Positions 48,153 to 59,880 of a stretch of 64,000 bases of DNA are shown here, one piece after another. Every line of letters begins with the position of its first letter. The stretch's first letter is position 1. The translations under genes were made by a program, and so were the position numbers. The stretch comes from Daedaleopsis sinensis (Eukaryota; Basidiomycota; Agaricomycetes; Polyporales; Polyporaceae): the NCBI GenBank assembly GCA_033807695.1, contig CM066303.1:2728001-2792000 (forward strand), read 5' to 3'. The notes under the pieces are model-generated. The model was not told the DNA's origin. It saw only the letters and a program-made list of their open reading frames with translations, and did no database searches.

Positions 48153-50167
48153 ACCAGATCGATTCGTCGTGAAAGCAAGTGAGAAAGAGAGAAAAGCCGT
48201 TGGCGTCGTCGAGGTCGATGGTCGAAGGCATCGAGGAGCACCGCGGCCTTAATCAATAGAGACACGTGATCGAATGTGGAAATAGTTTTGATATGTGCTT
48301 GAATTGGTGTTTTCTATGTTACAGTTTCAGGAACTTGAAGACCGTCATTTGTTCGACTCTTTCGGACGTTGTTGTCTTTCGACACTGCGGATGTCTTCGC
48401 TCCGAGGCCCACAGAGCTTGTATACCTTGTTCTTGTTACTCAGTTAGGGAACCAGTACTACTCACTGACTTCTGTAGCGCTTGAGCATCCTACATAGTAA
48501 TCCGCAGCACGACCATCGATGTCAAGGAATCAAATACAGTACTCGCTGCCAGTACTTGCAATTGTCACCATCCGCACGTTCCCCATCGGACACACGAGCA
48601 TCTCTCACTCCGATGCGTTCCCCTCCCAAGATAAGCCTTTTTGTCGCGCGGTCATAGGCTGCGACAAAGTTGTTGACTCAGTTGTTCCCCTTGGCGTATT
48701 GAGTAACGATGCGCTCATGGAGCGACTATACCTTGCTAAATCCATATTAATTAATTCTAGCGCGGTCCTATCGGAGCAGCATTGCTCCTGATTCGAAGCG
48801 ATCTCTAAAGAGTTTGCATGTGCTAGTCGTGTTTGACTCAACTCCAGCTATGTCATGAACAACGATCACCATTCGCCATATGTAGGTGGGGCACCGCCTA
48901 AGTATTGTGTCCTCCAGGATCCACAATGGAGCTTACGGATGGTGAGTAACCACTAGCAGGACAAGTTGAAGACCTTTGATCATGAGAGCTCATACCGACG
49001 GTTGAAGATGATTTCATTACTTTACAGTACTGACATTTAAACGCATGGTGTATGAAACCCGACCAAATTTTTCGTATCCATCTGCACGAAGACTACTCCG
49101 TACTGCGGTGGATTTTGATCTCCAGTGCTTCGTTATACTGACGGCGTGTGTTACTGACTCTGATGCTCTCAGATTGACATTTGGGTTTTCTTCGTGTTTG
49201 CCGGCCGCGCGCGGTCACTTGGAGATGCCAAATCGTCCCCCATGCTAGAACCCAAGGTGAAAAACCAATATTGTTGTTGGCGTCGCGCGTGTTGAACGCA
49301 GCATCAGAGTCGAGGGGGTTAACGTTAAAGTCAGGGTTAACTTCCTTGTCTCACCGACTCCAGCTCTTGTTTACTCCTTTCCTTCTCCCAAGGATGATCG
49401 GTGACCGGCGACTTGGCAAGGGTGTTTGAGCTGGTCCCTGGAGGTTCGGGTTCCACTGCCAAGCACTTGAAGCAGTGGGTCATTAAGCGCGTTCTGTCGC
49501 CGAGATGATCGAAGATCACGATCGCGGCGGTGCCTGCGACCGTGTGGCACAAATTGCAACGCTCGTGAAAACATTATATTCATGTACCCTTAACCTCTGG
49601 CTCTAAAAGCAGCTCTTTGATTCTGCTTGACACTGGATGTATGTAGGACTGACAGCGTCAGAGAGAAACTATGGAGAAAGTAGTGAGAGTCGTTGGAACT
49701 TGGAAGTGCTTTCCGAGACTCGGAGTCTCACGACACATACCCACCAACACTACACTCCTTCTCCTCCCAACGAGACCCAACGCTTAATATGTATCTAGAT
49801 CTACATCTCAGCCGAAATCATTCCATCTCCGCAGCATCCGGCATCAGGGACAGCAACCAACAGCAACCAACTCGAATCGAGTCACGGACTCCGGAGTACT
49901 GTCGCCATCGACGTAGTACTTCAAGTTATGACTTGCGTGGTGAGGTACGACTGTTCAGACGATATACTGGAATATCTGTGTTGAACGTCGTAATACAGGG
50001 AGGCTGGAAGCGCGCTGTTAATTGCCCCACATGGACAACGGCCGGAGCGCACAAGGCCGCACATGGGATCAGCTGCATTAGTGGGTGGCTGTTTTATTTC
50101 AAACGCTGATGTCAGGCGCGCACGCTCATGGTTCGCCGTTACCTCGTCGTTATACCCAGAACTACGG
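48153..50167. other. Intergenic region between NST1 and GH79 B
   Basis: 2 kb between divergent genes. ORFs are short and lack domains or splice support. It must hold the NST1 promoter. The stretch is less GC-rich than the flanking genes. Nothing else recognised. Confidence 0.5.
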
Positions 50168-50173
50168 TATAAA
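50168..50173 (+). promoter_or_regulatory. TATA box of GH79 gene B
   Basis: TATAAA (context ACGGTATAAACCC), 91 nt upstream of the ATG at 50259. Confidence 0.55.
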
Positions 50174-50258
50174 CCCAACAGGGCCGCCAACGTAGTCATC
50201 TTTTCTTTCCCACCAACGTCCACGACTCCCCGTATACCCGCCTCCCCCGGCGCAGTGC

Positions 50259-52722
50259 ATGGCCAGCATGTACTATCCGCTCCTTGCTCTCTCATCATGT
50301 CTCCTCGCATCCATAGCGCGTGCTGAAGTCACCGTCTATGGCCTCCTCGGACAAACGACAGCCGCCCCGGTCCAGACTGGCGTGTCGACATCCACCACCC
50401 CGACCACGACGTTCGTTACTGACCATGGACCCCCGCGATACACCGAGCTCGCGGCCTACAACCCCATCTACATGGAGCCCCCACCGATCCCGAATCCGCC
50501 CCCCGCGAACCAATTCGCGATCGGCGTCCCCAGCGACGGTAATCTGTTGCCCGGGCTATCTATCAAGCAGACGGGGCAGTTCTTCGGGTTCTCCATCGAA
50601 ATGTCCGTTGCGAACCAGCTCAGTGAGTCTCTCAGTTCTTTGTCCTCCGTCCGCGCTCCGTGCAATGCGGAAAGAGAGTTTGTCGGTTGTGGGTGCTCAT
50701 TGGTCCTAAAATATGCTGCGGCACTGCTGCGCTATTTTAGTTGGCACGAATTCGTGAGTGTGTTCGCATCCGCCTTTGCGAATATAACCTTTGATCGCTA
50801 CCCATGTGTACAGGAAGAACCTGAAAGTACCGTTCCTCAACTACATGAGCATCCTCGCGGAGATTGCGGGGGCCGTCCACGTCCGTGTCGGCGGTAACAC
50901 CCAGGAAACGGCTTTCGTCGTCGACAGTCTCCCCGATGGCGCGATGATTGAGAAGAACAAGGAGGATGCATCCAACCCGGTACGATCGATCCTCTTTGGT
51001 ACTACAAGACTTGCAACTAAACTCCAACCTGTAGACGTTAACTCCCATTCTTGCTATTACGAACGAGTTCTTCTACATGCTCGCAAACGTGTCCTCGCTT
51101 GTGAACATCCAGTGGTACCTCGGTAGGTGTATGAGGTCTCTGACTCTCCGAACTCACTATTGACGCAGACGGTGGCAGGTATTCCGTTCAACGACACCGC
51201 CAACTGGCGCTTCCAGATCGTAGAAAAGGGCGAGGCAATTCTCGGTGACCGACTCCTCGCGCTGCAGGCCTCCAACGAGCCCGATCTCTACGGACGGCAC
51301 GGACACCGAGACATAAACTACAGCCCGTTCGACTTCTTCGGCGAGTTCGCGCTCTTCACCCAAGCGTATGAGGCGGATGCTCTGGTCACAAGAAAGAACA
51401 ACATCATCGCCCCGAGTACCTCGTACGCTGTCTGGTCGCCTGAGCAGGTCTGGGATACCGGATTTGTCGAGGCTTACGGTCCCTATTTGAGCCATCTCGC
51501 CGTCGAGCAGTACGTCATCTCTTCGCCCGGCCGCTCCGCCTCCGCTAACATATCGAACGCTGCAGCTACCCGAGTGACAACTGTGCCGTCGTGTGGCCGG
51601 ACCCGAACAACCCGCCCAGGGATCCACTCGAGGTGTTCCCGCAGTACCTCACTCACAATGCCGGTATACAGTTCGCGCAGCCCTACCTGAACTCCACGAT
51701 GCTGGCGCAGCAGTGGGGGAAGCCTTTCCTGCTCTTCGAGACGAACACGGCGTCGTGCGGTGGCTTCCCCGGTATCAGCGACACGTTCACCGCAGCGCTC
51801 TGGGGCATCGACCACGCCATGCAGCTCGCGCACAGCAACTTCTCGGGCGCGCTCTTCCACTTTGGTGGTCAGAATGTGTCTTACAACCCCTTCACCGGTA
51901 AGCCTTACCCCCGCACGGGCTGAGTTCGTCCTCGTCCGCCCCGCACGACTGACGCGCGCGCCTTCCCCAGCTGCCCCGACGAACGTGTCTAGCTTCGTGG
52001 GCTGGACGACCCACCCGCTCTTCTACGCCGCCGTGTTTGTCGCGGAGGTCATGGGCAAGACGAACACGACGCAGGTCCGGGACATGCTCCCGAACAACAG
52101 CAACGACCAGACGCCCGCGTACGCCGTGTACGAGAACGGCCAGTTCTCGAAGATGGCGATGATCAACTACATGACGGACCCGTCCGGCGCGCACGACTAC
52201 ACCACGACGATCTACGTGGGCGGCAGCGGCTTCAACGAGCCCAACGGCGTGCCCGCGTCCGTCAAGGTCAAGTACCTCCGCGCGCCCTCCGTCTCGGAGA
52301 AGGACAACATCACCTGGGCCGGGCGCACGCTCGGCGGGCGGTTCGCGTCCGACGGGCGCTGGATGGGCGAGGAGGACATCCAGACGGTGCCGTGCGACCA
52401 GACGCAGAACATGTGTCAGATCAAGGTGCCCGCCCCCGGGGCCGCGCTCGTGTACTTCTCGGACGGCGCGCAGGCGGCGGCGCCGGACGGCGCCGTGCAG
52501 ACGTTCGCGACGACCGTGCAGACGAAGATCAAGAACACGGTCTCGGTGGACCCCGTCGTGCTTGCGACGTCGAACGGGGACAGCGGCAAGAGCCGGCTGC
52601 AGCACCAGGGTGGGACGAGCTACGGCACGGGCAACGGCGCGATGGCGCTCGTCGCGCCTGGGGTCGTCGCGATCTGCAGCATGCTCGCTGGTATGAGCAT
52701 GCTCATGCGGCTGTCTCGGTGA
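50259..52722 (+). CDS. Secreted GH79-family glycosidase B
   Basis: Same family as the gene at 23214. Seven exons: 50259-50622, 50741-50753, 50814-50979, 51035-51122, 51179-51509, 51566-51897, 51971-52722; 681 residues. Signal peptide MASMYYPLLALSSCLLASIARA; an alternative ATG three codons in would also give one. Candidate catalytic glutamates lie in a QASNEPDLYG motif (SNEP rather than the GNEP of the other copies) and LFETNTASCGGFPG. The carboxyl part contains KYLRAPSVSEKDNITWAGRT and ends ALVAPGVVAICSMLAGMSML plus a short basic tail, like a GPI signal. The 13-nt micro-exon (50741-50753) is kept. Three introns found in genes A, C and D are missing: those after DLY, before PFT and in the C-terminal part, leaving a 752-nt last exon. 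First of the 50-62 kb tandem trio. Confidence 0.88.
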
Positions 52723-54129
52723 GGCGCCGCGCGGATTGGTGCTGAAAGCTTCGATGAGTATGCTTGACGGGGTTTGTCGCTCTCTGCTGGGCACCTGTAA
52801 ATTATCCGGGATTTGTTGACTGTTGCTTGCACTGTAGGATTTATTACCCTCTAATGAGCCCTGAGGTGTGTGTCCGGCCTTCTGCTGTACTATTGTGCCA
52901 TGAGCTGACAATGTCCGTTAGGCTCGACCTCTAGTTATTCTCTGTATATGCTTGGAACCCTCAACATCGGTGCATAGGAGAACTATATGCAGTGTGTGAG
53001 AAGATGTCACGACAACCTCGCGATCGTACGTGGACAGGTCTACTTATCATCTCAATCAGCTTCTGCATAACTACTTGCGAGGTACATCCAATCACAGCGG
53101 TGTACGATCCTGCGGTATTTGGGGCTCTCTCGCCACATCGCTCGCGCAAGCCGGGCTGTGTGACGAAAGAGTCTGAAATACTGGTTCTGAGAGGGGTGGA
53201 CCCTCACTGGTTCTACTAACCCGGGATATGCGCATGCGTCGATGATCGGCCAGTTATATGCTGAACTTGCTAGCCCGCCGCGTCTTGTTTCATGCAACGC
53301 TGAGTCAAACCTGGAGGAGGACCCGGGGATTTTGTGCAGGTCTAGCTTTCGCGCCGGCTAACAGAGCCTAACACCGTTATCTCTGACCTTGCAATTCTTA
53401 CCTGCTGCCATACATCCTATCAATGTCATTTTCCCCAGCTGGCAGAGGCTCCGTCTCAATATTGAGCGCAATCGCACATTCCTTCGGAAGAATATGAAAT
53501 GCGATTTACTGAGCTCATTCTGCGTACCAGCTTATTCTGTGCTCTTTTGCAGTCTCCGATGCTCGACGTCCTTCGCACGCTTAAAACGTTGGACACCCTC
53601 GTCCATAGTCTCGACACCGGTCGGGATGGATATATGCTTACGTAAACATCCCTTCAACTCGCCTTCAGTACTAGTGTGATCGCTCCTGGTGGTCTAGAGG
53701 ATTGATGATGATCCCGCTGTTTCTCTGATTTTATCCTGGTAAACCGAGTCTCCCCTCGTAAGTACGTAAACTTGTGCAACGTTTATTTTGATCCATTCCG
53801 AGCCCGCTGCGCTTTAGTAAGGGATATAATTGTCAAGCGCGTCTTTCAAATTCGAGGTCGGTGCATTGTGTGGCCTCTATGGGCATGGTCCTGACATCTC
53901 CTCCAATACACAACTCTCGCTAAGTCTTTATGCGTTGAGGTGCACGCATACTTAGCTTGGTGCATTAATGACCAGTCTCCATTACTGAAGAATGGAAAAC
54001 AATCCCGAAATGGCGCGGGCTATTTATAGCGCATGCCACCAGTTCGTCTGAACTGCGCACTCCGAGTCGACTCCTCAAAACGCTCCTTGCCGTCTCCCTG
54101 CTCCCCGACACTCGTTTCCCTCGCCATCG
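52723..54129. other. Intergenic region between GH79 B and C, with TATA box
   Basis: 1.4 kb, AT-richer than the genes, with no supportable ORF. TATTTATA at 54021-54028 is a plausible TATA element about 100 nt before the ATG at 54130. No repeat recognised. Confidence 0.5.
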
Positions 54130-57100
54130 ATGTTCACATTCTCTCTCGCTCTTATTCCTCTTGCTGCGTTTTTCTTCGATGTTGCAGCCTCGGTGACCGT
54201 CTATGGCCAGCAAGGCATGACCATCCCGTCCGCTGCTGGCTCAGCCGGAGCAGCGACACAGACCGCTAGCACCTCCGACTGGATTTCGACCCTTGCAGCG
54301 TACAACAATGTGTCTCTGACCGCCCCGGCACTTCCGAACCCTATGCCAAATACCGCCTTCACCATCCAGGTAATGGGCAGCGCGCAAGATGTCACTGGAC
54401 TTTCGGTAAAGCAGTCGGGGAACTTCTTTGGATTTTCAGTCGAAATGTCGGTTGTCACGCAAGTCAGTGAGTACATCAACGAACATATACACCCACAACT
54501 TGATCTCACGATCGTCTCTTGGCTTGGTATTCCACTCCACCGCGTAATCGCTAGTTGGGGTAAACTCGTACGCCCAGATCCTCCGCATCTTGGCGGAGTG
54601 CGCTCGGCTGACTTGGCATCGTACAGGTCTTTCATTCAAGTGCCCTTCCTCAACTTGCTCGCCGCAGTGGTCGACCGTGCGGGTAGCGTGCGGATACGGG
54701 TTGGTGGTAACACGCAGGAAACGGCAACCCTTGTCGACAGCCTGCCCGACAATGCCATGATTGCCAAGGACAAGGTGTTGTCGAGCAACCCGGTACGTCG
54801 ACCTCTCATTTCTGCTCCCTCAAGGTTCTTGTTTCTCGCACCACGAACATGTGTTCAAAGTGTGCTGCACCGCCCGCTCTTCTACATTCATGGGATCAGC
54901 TATATCCCACGGCCTTCCAGCGGCACGCCTTCGCTGTTGCCAAGCTTGTTTATGGGCTTAATCAGCCCACCGAATCCAAATACGACTTTCCTTTGTCAAT
55001 GTGTTCCATCCTGGATACATCGTGGTTACACGCGACATTTGAAATGTATCCAGGATGTAACACAAAGACACGGGATCATTTGGAATGTTTCTTGCATGTT
55101 GCACCGCGACACACGAGAGAAACATGTGGATTTTGACCACGATGTGACCACGATGTAACGAGCAGTTACATTGCCCAATGCCCCCGGTGACTTCCAAGCA
55201 CTGAGAATATCATGAACCGCTTCAACGTACAAGGACTTACAAGTTGTATGCTGCGCTTTGACTGCACTGAGGCCTCCGCAGTTTGAGATGCGATTAAATG
55301 ACGTCACTATGGTGTTGTACGGCATATGACTCACACCGGGGCCTTCAACAGTTGAAGGCCCCGGTGTGAGCTTATGACTGCCAGTTATATTGGTTGAAGC
55401 CTCATAAGCTGGTTATATCTCACACCGGGGGCACCATGAGATATGACACCGCGTTACGAGCCGACCACACGTCCATCTACACACGGCCGGTCTAATAGGC
55501 CGGCCCGTGTGTAGACGGGCGTGCTGTGCTGTACGGACCGCGGGATTGGCGGGAGGAGCAACAGAGGGCCAGACACGCGGGAGCACGCGTGACGCATCAG
55601 CGCACGCGCTGATGCGTCCGGACAGCCCCTCCCGCCCCCCATGTGGGCCCGAGGCAGGCCTTGGCACCATTTAGATCACCGAACGGAAGCACATAGGTAC
55701 TATACGCGTTACATCCTGTTCGCATTCGGTTCTTTAGCCAAATGTGTTACGCGTGCCACTGTACGAAATATCTTGGTCCCATACTGGTTACATGCAAGTT
55801 GCAACATCGGACATGTAACCAGCATGGGACAGGCTTTCTGCAGTAGAGTTCAAGTGTCTTTGTGATGGGAGACTTGGACAAAGGAAAGTCGTATTTGGCC
55901 AATGATTACACTGCGATCCGGATGTAACACCGGGGGCATTGACTGATGTAACGAGTGGTTACATCGCGTGATTAAAATCAAAATATGGCTCTCCTTTGTC
56001 AATGTGTTCCATCCTGGATACATCGTGGTTACACGCGACTTTTGAGATGTATCCAGGATGTAACACAGAAACACTGGAATATTTTGAATGTTTCTAGCAT
56101 GTTACGCCACGAAACATGAGAGATACATGGGGATTTCGACCATGATGTGACCACGATGTAACCGCTCGTTATATCGCTCAATGCCCCCGGTGTAACAACC
56201 TGTTACACGGGTCACTGTCTCCAGTGTCAATCATTGTCCAAATGTGCCGCCCGTATACTGAGATGACATAGCCTGGATTCATGCTGAAAATATGAGGCAT
56301 TCAAAATATATCCACGATGTGACGCAGAATCGGGATATATTTTGAATGTCTTCAGCATATTCTAGAAAAATACACGGTGATCACAGATGGACAAGGACTG
56401 TGATGTGACTAGAATATACCTGCTCGATATGAATTATGCCCCCGGTGTAAATCTCGACTAAGTGCATCATACTTGGCGATCTGGTCTTTCGAGATGCCTC
56501 CCAGCACATCGTTTCTCGTCGTGGTCATTCTTTACGATGCTGACCTCCTGTCTGTCTAGACCGAGACACCCACGCTGGATTTCACAGCGGAAATGCTCTA
56601 CTTGCTCGCCAACGTCTCATCGCTAGTGAACGCGAAGTGGTATCTCGGTGAGCATTGCGCAAGTTATTCCGCCTATCCGAGCAGTACTCTAACTTCCATC
56701 GCAGGCATCCCATTCAACGACACGTCGAATCTACGTTTGCAGATTGCCGAAGCTGCTGACGCAATCCTAGGAGACAACGTCCTAGCCTTTCAAGTTGGTA
56801 ACGAGCCCGATCTCTATGTCAGGTATGGTTTCTTCTTCCTGTAGCGGGCGACGCTAATAGTTGACCTCCCAAGTCACCAACATCGTAACTCGAGTTACAA
56901 CCAACAAAACTACTTCAACGAGTTCGGCATCGTGGTCAGCGCTCTGGACGCCGACTCCAAGGTTACCATCCGCGGCAACCTCGTTGCGCCTAGTACTCAG
57001 GGAACATGGACCCTCCAGTCGGTATTTGACACGGGCTTCCTTGACACCTACAAGGACTCGATCAGCATCATTTCTGTCGAGAAGTGAATAGTTCTCGCCT

Positions 57101-58448
57101 TTTGTACGAAAGCAACACCTGACGCACGAACGTAGGTACCCGGACAACAACTGCGCTGCCGCATTCCCGAATGCAGGCCTCGGCGACCCGAAGAACCCAC
57201 AGGACGTGCTCGCTAACTACCTGACACACGGGAGCGGCCAGGGCATCGTCAACGAGTTTCTGAGCTCTCTCCCGCTCGGTCAGCAGTATGGCAAGCAGTT
57301 CATGATGTTCGAAACGAACACCGCGTCGTGTGGTGGGTTCCCTGGGGTCAGCGACAGCTTCACCGCCGCCCTTTGGGGTGTGGACTACGGCCTCCAGATG
57401 GCGTACAGCAACTTCACTGGCGCGCTCTTGCATATTGGTGGTCAAGATGTGTCTTACAACGTGAGTGAAGACTTTGTATCCACCTCGTGATACTGCTGAC
57501 ATCTTTCGCAGCCCTTCACGCGTATGTTATCGAGTATCAATGTGCAGCTCGCTCTTTACTAAATGATTTCGAATTGCAGCGCCTCCAACGAACTTGACCG
57601 CTATCGACCAGTGGACCATCGGCCCCATCATGTACTCGACGCTCGTCGTCGCCGAGGCTCTAGGCACCAGCAACACCTCTCAGGTGCTGGACCTCTTTGC
57701 CAACGATAACAACGGGAACACCCCTGCGTACGCCATATACGAGAACGGCGAGCTCGCGCGGATGGTCCTCGTCAACTTCATGTCGGAGCAGAACGGCCAG
57801 GGCGCGTACACCGCCACGATCTCCGTCGGCGGCGGGCAGAGCGGGGAGCAGAACGGCACTCCCGCGTCGGTCAAGGTCAAGTGCGTGCCTCATCCGTGTG
57901 TATCCGCCTGATGAACGCCTGCTGACCAAAGCCCAGGTATCTGCAAGCGCCCTCGGTCACCGAGAAGAACAACATCACCTGGGCGAACCAGGTAAACGCG
58001 AGTCGCAGTCTCGCTTGCTCGCCCCTCTGACACGGTGACCCCCTCCCCACAGACCTTCGGTGCCCGCTTCTCCGGGGACGGCCGCCTGTCAGGGTCCGAG
58101 GTGATCCAGACGATCGCATGCGACCAGAACGCGAACACATGCGCGATCCCCGTGCCCGCGCCCGGCGTCGCGCTCGTGCTCATCTCGTCCGGCGCGCAGG
58201 CGGCGGCGGACCCCACGCACACGGAGACGTACGCGACGACGGCGGTGACGAAGACGAAGAACACGGTCTCGATCGACCCGGCCGTGCTCGCGACGTCGAA
58301 CGGGGACAGCGCGAAGGACCGGAAGCTGTCGAGCACGAGCCAGGGCAGCTCCGATGCGCGCGGGCGCACGGCGGGCGTCGTGCCCGGGGTGACCGTGCTC
58401 GCGATGCTCGTCGCGGGCGCGTGGGTGGTGTTCGCGGCGCGGCGGTGA
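54130..58448 (+). CDS. Secreted GH79-family glycosidase C, with a 1.77-kb intron
   Basis: Eleven exons: 54130-54466, 54555-54567, 54627-54792, 56560-56647, 56705-56822, 56874-57083, 57136-57460, 57512-57521, 57580-57880, 57937-57991, 58053-58448; 672 residues. Signal peptide MFTFSLALIPLAAFFFDVAA. Candidate catalytic glutamates in QVGNEPDLYV and MFETNTASCGGFPG. Ends VVPGVTVLAMLVAGAWVVFA plus Arg-Arg, GPI-like. Exon sizes 166, 88, 118, 325, 10 and 55 nt equal those of its relatives. Intron 3 (54793-56559) is 1767 nt, against 55-58 nt at the same place in A, B and D, because it has absorbed several inverted-repeat elements. Both splice sites are intact and the exons join in phase, so the gene is probably functional if the intron is removed. 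Confidence 0.85.
54990..55190 (+). mobile_element. Truncated inverted-repeat element (copy X) in GH79 C intron 3
   Basis: Close relative of the complete element at 55928-56192: both have CATCCTGGATACAT...ATGTATCCAGGATG and CCACGATGTGACCACGATGT. It ends GCCCCCGGTG at 55190. The left terminus is missing or unrecognisable. Confidence 0.7.
55330..55370. repeat. 41-bp near-perfect palindrome of CACCGGGG ends
   Basis: CTCACACCGGGGCCTTCAAC (55330-55349), one central A, then its exact reverse complement (55351-55370). It contains two element termini facing each other and could form a cruciform. Confidence 0.9.
55423..55660. repeat. GC-rich hairpin-bearing segment in GH79 C intron 3
   Basis: Starts with a CACCGGGGGC terminus at 55423. 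Contains two stems: TCTACACACGGCCGG (55476-55490) with a partner at 55500-55515 (one bulge), and GACGCATCAGCG (55591-55602) with an exact partner at 55607-55618 and a 4-nt loop. Much more GC-rich than the rest of the intron. Confidence 0.75.
55705..55922 (+). mobile_element. Inverted-repeat element segment (copy W) related to NEO1 intron 1
   Basis: Similar to 39430-39757. It has a long stem, arms 55776-55794 and 55812-55830 (18 of 19 pairs), followed by AGTTCAAGTGTCTTTGTGAT, GACTTGGACAAAGGAAAGTC and GGCCAATGATTACA. No ORF. Confidence 0.65.
55928..56192 (+). mobile_element. Complete 265-bp MITE (copy Y) with 39-bp TIRs and TAA target duplication
   Basis: Terminal inverted repeats at 55928-55966 and 56154-56192 match at 35 of 39 positions, starting CACCGGGGGCATTGA. 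The element is flanked by TAA on both sides (55925-55927 and 56193-56195), a 3-bp duplication typical of PIF/Harbinger-type transposons. An internal stem CATCCTGGATACAT/ATGTATCCAGGATG is present. Too short to code for a transposase, so non-autonomous. Confidence 0.85.
56196..56447 (+). mobile_element. Partial inverted-repeat element (copy Z) in GH79 C intron 3
   Basis: Ends GCCCCCGGTG at 56447, followed by TAA. Contains the inverted pair CATTCAAAATATATCC (from 56308) and GGATATATTTTGAATG. Its left end is not obvious; it may be the outer element into which copy Y inserted. Confidence 0.55.
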
Positions 58449-59880
58449 GCGGCGAGCGCTTGAGCAAGGGCCCGCGGGCGTTATGGCCGGGGTGCCGGGA
58501 GGCTTTTACTGTGAGGACTCTTGAGATTGGCTTTCGTAGTTTTGAGACATGAGCTTTGCGATGGACGCTCGGGCGCCGGACTGTGTAGATGTATCGGTAC
58601 TGTTCTCCCTAATCCCCATGAGAGTGTCTCTTGCATGTCGCGGTCGCGTCGCACTGGCAGGTACTTGATACTTGGGGTGGCAGCCCACACAGACTGGACA
58701 TACCTAGTAAGTGCAATTGCGACGGAGAAGTCGGGTCTCGCGGTGGCTGGTGTGTCGTGCTGGGCGTACGTTTGTTACTGTAAGTAACGACGATAGGATT
58801 GCGTTGGACTGCAAGGATGGGATTTTGGGTACATACTGACTTGTCACGTTGTGTCCCAGGTCTAGGCTAAAATCGGACGACCATGATCTCCGAATCTCGT
58901 CAGTGCTCAAGCGCCTGATCATGATGAGCTATCACCAGGGGCTATCACGCTCACGGAGTCCTCCTTATCATCTCCATATGCATGTCTCTCCGACGGTCGA
59001 CCATCAAGCTTAAGTACGTGGCTCACAAGTGGCGATTTTGATTACAACTGGTGAATTGTTCCCAGTATGTATGACACTTCTACTAAGAGAAGGTGAGCAG
59101 TTGGATTGTACCGCGCTACTCTGATGTCGACGTACAGGCCTGGTACAGGCTGTGCGCGGGAAAATAGTTCCGACCGCGAGGCGGTTTCCAGGCCGGTGCT
59201 ACTTACTGCGTATTGGATTACGCATCTCGACCTGCCTAGGTATGTACACTTGCTTAGGCGATGCGTGGCGGTCGGGGCCGATCATCGACTCGGAGCTCGG
59301 TTCCTCCTCAAGGCCTCAGGCCTCAACCACCCGGCCTCGATTGTCAGATTACCTAGTACCGGGATCACCGACGAGTTATGTTTTCGAGTATACGCACCAT
59401 CCTGAGTTCTCTGCCGTCAACCTACGGGGACAAGAAGCCGTCTCCGGATTTACCACTTTATCGAACCGTGCCAGCGGCCAGACCACGTCCTGTAGAGATA
59501 ATGATCGAAGATTCGAACAGCTGGCAACAACATTCGTGGCGGATTACAGACGCGCCCCGATGGCGGTGCGGGCGTGTGCCCCTAGACCGCCCGGCGTATA
59601 GGTGTGTGGCATTGGAATAAAATGGTTCGCGCCCTCGGACGAGTGAGTACTAGTGTTTCAAGTCCGCCCCCACTTCTGCGTTCACGCTTGCGCTGACTCC
59701 GTCCCCCTGCCCCCTCTTTCCCGTTTCTTCTATTCACTAGGGCTTGGGTATTTCTTCTCTGGTATCTTTGGGTCTCTGGAATACGCCACGACTAGCACTA
59801 ATTCAGATTTCCACGCGTTCACGACTCCGAGGACGTCAACCCTGATTCACTAGTTGCCACACCTTCAGAATCTTATATCT
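58449..59880. other. Intergenic region between GH79 C and D
   Basis: 1.4 kb without a supportable gene; overlapping ORFs near 59106-59620 lack domains. The promoter of gene D must be here; no clear TATA box close to 59881. Confidence 0.5.

Noticed and set aside
51892..52911. 339-codon minus-strand ORF over GH79 B
   Set aside because: Composition-driven antisense ORF in GC-rich coding DNA.
54793..56559. GH79 C as a pseudogene interrupted by transposons
   Set aside because: The inserted DNA lies between intact donor and acceptor sites, and all eleven exons keep phase and family sizes; it is better described as a gene with a large intron.
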